NCBI GenBank assembly: GCA_948146395.1
Contig: OX411555.1
Location: forward strand, 41,195,225-41,259,224
DNA: 64,000 bases
Source: Fragum whitleyi
Lineage: Eukaryota; Mollusca; Bivalvia; Cardiida; Cardiidae
Reading direction: 5' to 3'
This document shows positions 22,450 through 33,364 of this stretch, piece by piece. Made by a program: the position numbers and the translations under genes. The notes under the pieces were generated by a model, which was not told where the DNA came from, made no database searches, and worked only from the letters and a program-made list of their open reading frames with translations. Every line of letters starts with the position of its first letter. Within the stretch, counting starts at the first letter, position 1.

Positions 22450-23518
22450 ATTTTGTTGATTTCTGCGACTTAGTGCCGTAAAATTAACGAGTGATGTCGA
22501 CCTACGATATTTTGGAAGCACAATTTCAGACTGGTCCGAAGAGAACCAGCAAACAGATAGGAGGAATGAAAAATGCTGGGTAAAGTTAGAAATGTGCCAC
22601 TTTCCACAATTAAGGTAGCAATGGACACATGGCGTCATTTTTTTCCGCCCAATGAATGAATTTTTTTCTTGTTCACATATGTTGTAGATGAACATTGTGT
22701 AGACATATCAAAATTTGAAGGTACCTTTCCATGCTCGTTTTCATGCTAGAGTTATCTGCCCTTGGGTGGTATTGGCCATTTTTCAGTAAAACTGTTATAT
22801 TCGTTTTAGGTCTAGTATAATCTCAGTACCAGCTTATAGCTATGAAACACATACATTTTGATAGACCTTATACATGTACACAATGGACGTTGCCAATAAA
22901 ATCTCTCTTTGATCAATTGTATTTGCACATTTTGCCTTCAAAAATTAAAAAATGCACTAACTTTTGTAATTTTACGGGTAAAAAATGCAACAAAAACCTA
23001 TTTTTTGAAGAAATTACCCAATAAATTTTTCTTATATTCTGATATGTTTTAAACCCATATTTTTCCTTTATTTGTTAAAAAATTCAGCATACCTTTCCAT
23101 GCAAAAAAGAAAATTTTCGTTATTTTACAGTGACCCCACCGGATTAAATGACGCTTTCAACGCATTTTTATTGTTAAATTGAATGATACAGTCATTCAAT
23201 TGAAATCAAATGTTGAAAAGAAGCTAAGTTATGAAATTTTACCATCATTATTCTACGATATTTTCATAAGCAAAATCTTACGAAAACCAGTCTTTTTAAA
23301 CAACGCGCAAAAAAGAGCCGTAAAATAAACGAAAACCCACTTCCGGTTTATAGAGTCGGAAGGCCACTGTCCATTGCCACCTTAAGAAGGCAACCAAACA
23401 AACAGTCTAGCTGGTGGCAACAGGAACCGTAAAGTAAACAAATTCCGGTTGCTCCGATAAACAACAACAACAACAGATGAAAAATTCCTAAACCAAACCT
23501 GTCGAAATCCACAAAAAT
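22450..23518. promoter_or_regulatory. Shared divergent promoter region of FAM136A and DYNC2I2
   Basis: The two start codons (22449 on minus, 23519 on plus) face away from each other. Removing the TTAA-flanked insertion at 22614-23381 and one TTAA leaves about 298 bp, a typical size for a bidirectional promoter. No TATA box is obvious. A 4-codon upstream ORF (ATG at 23477, TAA at 23489-23491) precedes the DYNC2I2 start. The promoter role is inferred from geometry only. Confidence 0.55.
22614..23381. mobile_element. TTAA-flanked inverted-repeat element in the shared promoter
   Basis: TTAA at 22610-22613 and 23382-23385. Ends GGTAGCAATGGACA and TGTCCATTGCCACC are inverted (one mismatch). 768 bp with no transposase-like ORF. 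The flanks and the GGTAG start resemble the 157-bp MITE at 59226. Confidence 0.7.
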
Positions 23519-23577
23519 ATGTTTGTTGATGAATCTCTTGAAGGTGTCAATTTCCAGTCTACTTGGAAAAGAGAAAA
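23519..23577 (+). CDS. DYNC2I2: DYNC2I2 exon 1 with start codon
   Basis: ATG TTT GTT GAT ... encodes MFVDESLEGVNFQSTWKRE and two bases of K20. Donor GTAATT at 23578. Exon 2 supplies the missing base in phase. The short acidic start fits the N-terminus of WDR34 proteins, but this is the least certain exon because it is short and 5 kb from exon 2. Confidence 0.72.
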
Positions 23578-26500
23578 GTAATTCTTTTCGATCTTATATT
23601 TTGGTTGATTAGCAACTATTTCGAAAAAATAAACGCCTCCAAAAAATCATCTCATTTCGTACTCAGGAAATGTCAACTTTTATGCATAGGAAGCTGAGTT
23701 GGCTGAACGCTTTCAAAGTGTTCCGGGGGTTGTTGGTTTGATGACTGGTCACATCGGCCCATAGGCAACTCGGCCCAGCTAATAACTTGGCCCAAATATC
23801 ATGCTGAAACAATCATATTCATTATTTATTTAGTTTAAGTTGCAAACACATAATTAATCAACCGTCATTAAGTTTTGAAAAAAATGTATGGATCAATTTT
23901 GAATTTCCTTCAATATGACACTATTGTTTAATCACATAACTGAATTTGAAATTACATCATCTGATTTCACGTATTTACAATAAGCTATTTAATTGGATCA
24001 ATCTAGACTTCCGGTTTCCGGTTGAGCAGCGGCGGGAATTTTTTCAGTTGAAATTAAAATCAACTAAAATCTTGTGTAAAGTGAATGCATCATGTTTAGA
24101 TAACTTGCCTGATAGTGAATTATGTGTTCCTTATTTGGATGGATGTATTAGTTTTGTATTTTTCGTTGGAAAAAGTGAATTATTGGAATCATGAGTAACA
24201 GCCCAAAGGCAGCTTCCATGTGCTGCACTGAGTGCAAATTGGAATTAGTAGGACGCAGTAGTAAATCAATCAAGTGTGATTTTTGTGACTCATGGTACTG
24301 TTGTAAATGCTCAAAATTGAAACAGTCTATTTTCAATGACATTGGCAAAGATGATAGCATCCTTTGGACTTGTGTTCATTGCAGGGTTGCCTTCCCAGGA
24401 TTTAAGAAATTAATAGCCAGGCTAAATCATTTGGAAGGAAAGTTGGAAGAACTTTGCTCAAAAGTAGGTAATGACAGTAACCAGCAGACTGCCTGTTTAA
24501 ATTCAGATGTAACAGAAGACAAGGTAAGGGAGATACTTCGGGAAGAAAAGGAGGAGGAGCATGAAAGAGAGATGCGTAAACTGAATATCGTGATAAATGG
24601 TTTGACAGAGAGTAAAAAGACCAACTCAACTGAAAGTAAGAAGGATGATTTTGAAAGAGTTGAAAACATAGTAGGTAATGTTCTGAATTTGGATATAACG
24701 ATTGACAATGTTTTTCGGCTTGGCAAACCACTTGGCAATCGCACTAAACCCAGACCAATAAGATTTTCTGTTGATAGTTTTGAAAGTAAAAGACTCGTAT
24801 TGAATTCTGTTAGAGCTCTCAGAAATCATGCTGACTTCTCTAGTGTTTATTTCACACCAGACCTAACTAATAGGCAAAGGGAAGCAGCTTTTAAGTTACG
24901 GGAAGAAATACGCAGACGGCTGTTAAACGGAGAGCAGAACTTGCAAATTAGGCGAGGGAAGATCGTTGTCTCTCGACCAGCTCCTAGTAACAAGGATCAT
25001 GATTACTTGAATAAGGCAAGCACATCCCCTAGCTCGGCATCCGAAAGAATCAGGCTTGACAAAAGAAATGTTGATAACAGCAAGGGATCCTCAGAGTCTC
25101 CCCCACGTGAGGGGCGGGATCGGTCTCTCTTTCGATAACTTGTCTGACATATCGGACAGCTCTACTTGTAAATATGTTGATGGTTCTTTCATTAGTTCAA
25201 ACAGTTTGGAGTTGGACAGTTCTTTTTCAAATTCATCTTTTAATTCCAACATATCAGATTTACGTCCTAATTCAAATGACAGTTCAAAACTTAAAGTTTA
25301 TTATATCAATGCAGACTCTTTATTGAACAAAATTGAGGAACTTGAAGTAGTGTCTGAAATTTTAAAGCCTGATATAATTGCTGTGACTGAATTATATCCA
25401 AAAAACATTAAACCTTCAGATATTGACATAAATCAGTATAAGTTGAAAGGATATACCCCATTTGTGAGCGGCAATAAAGATAATCACAGAGGAGTGATAA
25501 TTTATGTAAGAGATTGTATCCCTGCAGACTACTGTACTACTTTTAACAGCAGTGATTTCAACGAATCAGTTTGGATTGTACTGAGACTTGTATCTGGTGA
25601 AAACCTACTTTTTGGTGCCGTTTATAAATCTCCCAACAGTAAATTGGATAATGAACTAAAACTATGTGATTTAATTTCTAGTGCCGTACAACTGAAGTAT
25701 GAAAATATGACAATCATTGGTGACTTTAATTATCCGGAAATAGACTGGAACACCTGGACTACAAGTAAATCAGAAAATCATATATCCTTCAAATTCCTCG
25801 AAACTGTGCGTGATTGTTACTTATATCAGCATATTTCTAATAATACTCGTTTTAGAGATGGGCAGAACCCTAGTTGTTTAGATTTAATCTTCTCAGACAA
25901 GGAACACTTAATTGAAAATGTGAGATATGGTGATAAACTTGGTAACAGTGACCATATTGGGTTAATATTTGATATTTTATGTGATGTATACAAGGAAAAT
26001 ACAAGTACATCTAGACCAAACTTTTACAAAGGCAACTATGAGGAAATAAAGAAGTATTTGAATAACGTTGAGTGGGAAAAGTCCTTAAACGAGCTGGATG
26101 TTGAGTGTGCATGGAACTTTATTCATTCACATATCATTTATTGTATTGAAAAATTTATACCTGTAAAATCTACAAGTAATAATAAACAGAATAAACCAAA
26201 GTGGATGGACAACTACTGCTTACGCAAAGTAAAAAAGAAATACCATGCATGGAAGCGTTTCACTTTTAGTCACAGTTATAAGGACTATGAAGACTATTGC
26301 AAATCCGTAATAGTGCAAATAAAGCTGTGAAATTTGCAAAAATAAAATTCCAAAAGGGAGTAGCTGAAAGCGCAAGAAAAAACCCCAAATCCTTCTGGAG
26401 TTATGTAAAGGACGAAACGAAAAGTAGAACTGGAATAGGAGAATTGATAGACAAAAACGGATGCAAGAAAACTGATAATAAGGATAAAGCTGAGATTTTG

Positions 26501-29500
26501 AATAATTTTTTCTCATCTGTTTTTACCAAGGAAGGGAACTCTGAAGTACCAAATGTTGACAAGAAAGTGAGTGATGAGAATTCTATTATTTCGTGTATTG
26601 TAAATCCAGAAAAAGTTTTCCACTTATTGAAATCCTTGGACTGTTCCAAAGCGTGCGGGCCGGATAACTGTCATCCCTTTTTCCTCAAAGAATGCGCATT
26701 GCAACTCTACGTTCCTTTAAGTATTTTATTCCAAAAATCTGTTGATACTGGTATAGTGCCAAGTGACTGGAAAAAAGCTAACATTACTTGTATTTTTAAG
26801 AAAGGATCAAAGTCAGACCCAGGAAACTACCGCCCAGTATCTCTTACGTCTGTCATATGCAAATTGTTGGAGAAAATTGTTCGTGAATGTTTGATGAGTC
26901 ACTTATCAACCCATAATCTACTGTCAGACTGTCAATTTGGTTTTAGGAAAAATCGCAGTACTATTTTACAACTGTTAACAGTATTAGAAGATTGGTCATG
27001 TGCAATTGACAACGATCATCAAATTGATACAATATATTTAGACTTCAGTAAAGCTTTTGACAGTGTTCCACATAAAAGATTGCTGCACAAATTGGAGTCT
27101 TTTGGTGTTTCTGGTGTATTACATAGGTGGTTCTCAAGTTTCCTGAGTGACAGAAAGCAGCGTGTTTTAGTCGACGGTAGCCCTTCTGATTGGAGTGACG
27201 TAATCTCTGGGATTCCTCAGGGATCTATTCTCGGACCTGTGCTATTCATAATATTTGTAAATGACTTACCTGATGTAGTTGGAAGTATTTGTCGTCTTTT
27301 TGCAGACGATTGTAAGATATATAAAAATATTTCATCTGTGACAGACCAAGAAGACCTCCAGAGGGATCTATCAAATCTATGTAAATGGAGTAAGGAATGG
27401 TTGCTCAACTTCAATACAAAAAAATGTAAATTTGTTACATATGGAAAGAAAAGGATAGAATCTAACTATGTAATTCAAGATAAAAATGGTACATATCACG
27501 ATTTGCAGAGGGATACATCAGAAAAGGACTTGGGAGTAACCTTTACAGAAAATTTGTCCTTTGAGCAACACATAAGTAATGTTGCCAACAAGGCTAACAG
27601 AATTATTGGTCTCATTAGAAGGAAATTTAAGTATATTGATAAACAACTTTTTTTGACACTGTACAAAGCTTTAATTAGATCTCATCTAGACTATGGTAAC
27701 CTCATTGCTTATCCCACTACGAAGAAATGTAAGCAAATTCTTGAAAATGTACAACGCAGAGCTACACGCCTCGTTCCAGAAATTAAACAACTATCGTACC
27801 CTGACCGACTTAAAGAATTAAATCTACCATCTCTTGAATACAGACGCCAACGTTTCGATCTGATCCAAGTCTTCAAGATAATCACCCATACAGATGATAT
27901 TGAGCTCTCCAAATTTTTCTCGTTTGCTGAATCAGACCATTTAAGGGGGCACAGTTTAAAGTTAACCAAACCTCGAGCAAGGAAATCCCTGCGATTGAAC
28001 TCTTTTGCTGTGCGCACTATTAACATATGGAACAACCTTCCAGAGGAAATTATATCTTGCAAAAAAGTGGACCATTTCAAAATAAAGCTTGATAAATTGT
28101 GGTCGTACAAACGGTTCGACATTTCCAACATATATTAGCTCAACCGGTACTGGAGAACATAAAATCAAAACAAGAAGGGGATGACAACCCGATAGGGGTT
28201 ATGAAGTTCCCCAGAAACCAAAAGGTAACCAAAAGGTAGTGTGAAGGTAGAGGGCCTTGATGGGGGTATCAGTTCTAGTTTGACCCATCTGGCTAAAGAG
28301 GTCATTCTAGGGCCTTTAAAACAAATATTAAAAAAAGAGATTGAAACTAATTGATTATTTTACAAAAAAATAATGTTTAAATGAAAAATGTTATGAGATA
28401 GTATGACCAATTTGCATTCAGAAAATGTACCAAGAGCTAAACTTCAATGCTGATGAACCTGCACGCTGACAGTCAGTGTGACCTTTTTGGATTTGATTTT
28501 GATTTCCTAGGAAGCCATTTTATCCCTCATAGTCTAGATCATGTATTTTCTTCCATTCAACAGGACTGTATATGATGTCCAGATTCAAACAGAACCCCAG
28601 TTGGTGTCAGATGAGGCTGTCCAGTCATATAAAGTTGTTGATGAAGCAGTAAGTCGTTGTTGTTATCACTTTGATCAAGCTGTAGTTACGAGGTTTTAGA
28701 ATTACATCTACGAAGTACTTAATCTACCCAGTGATGTAAAATAAACTCATTCCCTGCTGTTCTCCACATACTGTCAAATACAAATCTTTGGCCGACAGTA
28801 TAGACTAAGATCAGCCTGTACATGTACATCTGATCCTAGCCTACTCTGTCTGTTTTCTGCTTTATGGGCAAAACTTGAGTCAGACTGTTTGAACAGTTAA
28901 AAAAGTCCATTCCCTCAAAATAATTTAAATTCAGTACATTGTCTGTGCACAAGTTTAATTTTTATCCCTCTGAATTAAGATTTAATTGTGTCAAATGAAT
29001 TGCCAAATTTTGGGACATTTCAACCATCTAGGTCAAGTTTTTGCCACATGAATTAAGTAGAAAGCAAGTCGATGGCTCAGCATGAAACAGTTGTAACTCT
29101 CTATATGTTTATAGGGAGTTACAACCGTTTCACGCTGAGCCATCGAAATAGTGTCCACTGAAAATAGACTGCATGTCTGTGCTAGACACATTTCTGTGCA
29201 GGCTGATCTTATTTTCTACCAAAGCGTTGTGTTCAAACAGGAATATGTAATGAACAACCTGAGAAGGGGTAAATCAAAACTATTATTTGGCATAATTCAA
29301 AAAAAAAAAAACCTCCATAATTCTCTTCAGAGATTGACACTAACACGTAACACCAGTCTTCAGGCCTGAGACCTGTGGATTTTAGGGAGGACTGGTAGAA
29401 GGTACCATGCTGCAGGTCCTTCAGGCCTGTAAACAATAGCAGGGCTTTGTGAATCTGCCCTGTTTTGAAAAATAATTGCCTTTCAATACTAAAATTTGCA

Positions 29501-32500
29501 TTACCAAATGAAAAACATTGTAGAAAAGAAGAAATTGCTTGTAAAAAGCAATTTCTGCTTTTCCATCAATGTTTTCCCTGCAATTCATCCCTTAAAATGC
29601 TAAATTCAATTATAGTTTTCATGCAGGACCTGTTGTTGTCAAGGAGGACCTGTAATACATTGGGCTTACAGGTCCTTCAGGCTGGTGGCAAAATGTAGCT
29701 AGTGCCCAACCCTGCTCTACCTTTTCATGATAACAATATGGCATTATTATATATGCTCTTAAATAATTTACAGAGTTGTGACATTAGTTTAATTACACCC
29801 ATGTAAAACAAGAAAGTTTCAGCAGGGCAAGCTTTTAGCTTGACTGTTTTGGAACAAAAAATCAAGCTATTGTCATCACCTCTGCATCATTGGTGTTTGC
29901 GAAGGCTTGTGCATGACAATCTTAAACCTTGATTATATCTCTGTTTTCATTGAAGATATCTTTTTGAAAAATAGAATGTCTGTTTACCACCACAAGAGCT
30001 ATTCAGATAGATAATTCAGGAAGCATTTTCATAAGAATTATGCTCCTTTTTCAACCTAGATTTTTTACATTTATATATAACTAAGGACTTTCAGTTGAGC
30101 GTTGGCACCTGTAGTGGATTCTTTTGTCTTAGAACTGCAGCTTATTTCACACTGTAAACTGACTTATGTAGCTCCTTTAACCAGTCATATTGATACATAT
30201 AACAAGATATATTATGCAAAGTATTGATAAATATATATTTTGCAGCTGATATCACTTTCTTTCTGTGTTCTCTATGGATATTCACTATGGTAATTAATGC
30301 TTTCCTCCTATTATACAATCTTGTAATTTGACGTGTAGTGTATACGACAAATTGATTGAGGAAATTTGAACTTTAAGAAGTGATTTTTTTTCTAATCTCA
30401 ATATTAGCTACTTTATTGTGTACAGCTTAAGAGGTCATGAATTGCAAAATTGAATTAAGTATGCTATAGTATAGTAAGAGAAATAACACTTGTCACACGG
30501 AAAGAGTTAGTCTGAGAACTCCATAAAGAAAACATAGAGGAATCGAATCCAAAATGGGTCAAACAGAAGGGGAATGTAGAAAAAAAGTCAAAGAGAAGGT
30601 TGAAAAATCCTTATATAGATTTAGAAATTCAATGAGTTATGAAAAGTGTCAACCCCAGTCAGTCTGCGCAGATAGCGCAGTCTGACCAGAGTTAACACTT
30701 TTGCTCTTCCCAAATAGTCCTTTTTTGCATGACAGATCACATTTTTTATAGGTCCAAACAGATGAAGAACCAAAACACAAACTGAAGCTTCTCAATGACA
30801 ATTCACAGGCGCTGGCAGACTTTCTTCAAAGAGCCGAAAAATTAGTCTCAAAACAATTGCGGAACAACTTGAGGAGTCGGGCCTTTGATGGCAAGAAAGA
30901 TATATTGTATTTGAGCCTGTGCATGACATTTCCAACAATTTCAAATGTGTGCCAAAGCAAAGACTCTGGACAGTCTGTGCAACCGCTCAGTCTGTTCAGA
31001 GTCCTCACTTTGCGCTCTATACATAGATAAGATCTAATCATATCTTTAGACCGAAAGGCAATTTTCATTTTTCACTTTGTTGATGTCTAGGCTGCTTAAT
31101 GTTTGCAACTCACGACATGTCAAATTGTTGGAAATGTCAGGCACAGGATCCTTTGGAATCGTTTATATGTGACATTGTTTTCAGGCATAATGCCTCTCCT
31201 GCTTTGTTTTGATGACATTCAAAATACTATTTGAATAGCATTTTGAATTTGATTGAGAGAAACAAAATCTTTGTGTCAAGAAAAAGCTCATACACTTCAC
31301 TCTCTGTCGTATTTTTTGTGTCTTTTGTTTTTAAGCAAAAGAGATTAAAAATATTCTGATTTGCCAGGGCCCTGAGGACTTGGTCCAAGCTTAGGACAAT
31401 CTACTGGGTCATATACTATTGATTTTACAAAGGGGCAAAGACCCATCAAAGAGTAAAAATAGTCTTAGGACAGCTTTTAGTCTGGTCTATTGTTCAAAAA
31501 CGTATAACAACAGGTTTGCACTTGACTAAGTTTTTAGTGGATGAAAATTATTAGAAAGGTAAGTCTTTATTGGTTACTAAGGGATTTCAACCAAACTTTC
31601 CAGAAATGATAGACCAAAGACAATATGGGGAAAATCTGAATTTCTTAAAATGCACTCTGCTACATTAAATGATATCTAAGTGGAGCAAAATAAACAAAAT
31701 TTTAATGATGTCATAATGTTACATAGAAATCATGGGCAAAATGACACACCTTGATACGCCTTGAAAAAAAATTGTCACAGAATTTTACCATTTTGTCTTA
31801 TTTTATCATTAAAGATAAAGAATAATCATTTGTTTTTCAAGTAAGATTGATGAAAATTTCATTTTGTGAATGACAAAAGCTATATTTTCTCTTGCTTTTG
31901 TTGTTCACTCAATGAAATATAAATAGATCCTACTCTGAAACAAACGATCATCCTTCATTTAATTGTATGTCCTTGTGTTTTACAGGCTACGAGGTTGGTT
32001 TAGAAGAGGACACATCTGCAGTTACAAACATTCACACATTGTCAAATCCAGACCATATAGGACAGTATCAGATCACAGGGCTCTCATGGAACTCTACTGG
32101 CTCTGTTATAGCTGCCTCGTATCCTTCAATTAAAATATTAAAACCTTTTCTTTAATGCTTTTTGGTAGTTTATTAAGAAATAATGATAGATTTTCACTTG
32201 ATAAACCCACCGCCACCAGTGAAATTATCGAAAACTTATACCCTGTTTTCATTCAATTCACCCTATCTGAAGTCATCTAAGACAAAAAGTGACATAACCA
32301 TGAACATTGCATAGCAATCGTGTGCAAATGAAGTGCTTTTAGAAAATTTGTCCTAAAATAATCACAATTTGTATTTTTTTTTGCTTAAAGAAATGTAATA
32401 ATTGACTGTTTGTCAAGTAAGATTGATTGATATTTCATTTTGGGTACAACAAAAGTTATATTTTAACAAGTGTCAGAGCCAAGATGGAAAATAGAGCCTG

Positions 32501-33332
32501 AGGATTTTGCTTTGCATATAACTCCTCCCCCAAATCAGACTTTAATCATCGACACATCATAGTGAAAATGAAATTATATCCATTATAACACAATCACAAT
32601 TCTGAATTAAGGTTTTTTACATTCTTCTTGATGTAAAATTGTATTAAAACATTTTTCTGGGTGTAGAATAATGAAAAAGTAAGGATATTGATGTTGGGAG
32701 AATTTCACAGAAAGTGCTATTTAGCAAATGGATTGTATGACATCAAAAGAATCAACATTCACGTTGAATAAAAATGGGCGGATCTTTATGTGTACACAGT
32801 TAATACACATGACATATGAATTTTATTGTGGATAAAGGTCTATCTAATTTCTTAACATTGCCAATATTTTATTCAAGATACAAGGCTCATATTTGGCATG
32901 ATGATAGATCTCAATGACCTGCATCTGCTGGTACCAAAGCTAAGGGTATGAGACAAGGTTAAGGTCATCTGAAGGTCAAGTAACTCAAAGACTTATCAAA
33001 AAAAATTTGATATTGCCAATACCTTTAAGCCTATTCAAGATACAAGGCTAATAAATTGGCACGATGATAGATCTCAATGATCTGCATCTGGTTTCAAAGT
33101 TAAGGTCATGTGACAAGGTCAAGGTCATCTGTCAACGTCAGATTTCTAAAAAGCATAACCAAAAACTTTCATTGTTCAGTTTATTCAAGCATATCATAGA
33201 TACCTTGTCTCATAATTGGCATGATGAAAGATCTCAGTGATGTACATCTGTAGGTATCAAGGTCAATGTCATGTTTAAAGGTCAAGGTTATCTGTCAATG
33301 TCAACATTTTGAAAAAAAATGCTGTTTCGGGA

Positions 33333-33364
<32 letters not shown>

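Larger units (their letters stand above)
23946..28237 (+). mobile_element. CR1-type (jockey superfamily) LINE retrotransposon, near full length
   Basis: ORF1 (24191-25138) and ORF2 (25056 to 28138) overlap by 83 bp, with ORF2 in the +1 frame. ORF2 has one frameshift near 26310. The 3' end after the stop has two tandem copies of AACCAAAAGGT (28216-28226, 28227-28237), as expected for CR1-like elements that end in short tandem repeats rather than poly(A). An open frame also runs from 23946 to 24194 and ends in ATGA, overlapping the ORF1 start; it may be a leader only. The 5' boundary is not determined. Confidence 0.85.
23578..28563 (+). other. DYNC2I2 intron 1, largely occupied by a LINE
   Basis: GT at 23578, AG at 28562-28563. 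The LINE covers about 23.9-28.24 kb. The short flanks show no further element that I recognise. Confidence 0.6.

Noticed and set aside
22345..22695. Full 116-aa ORF as the FAM136A N-terminus
   Set aside because: The family starts at the Met at 22449. The upstream in-frame part has no similarity to the family and reaches into the TTAA element.
24402..24829. Several minus-strand open frames across the LINE
   Set aside because: They are antisense shadows of ORF1/ORF2 with low-complexity Ser/Leu translations. The same holds for minus frames at 26220-26649, 27217-27414 and 27709-28168.
26297..28138. Reverse transcriptase as an independent ORF starting at Met 26297
   Set aside because: The upstream frame continues seamlessly into it after a one-base shift, so it is the second half of a broken ORF2.
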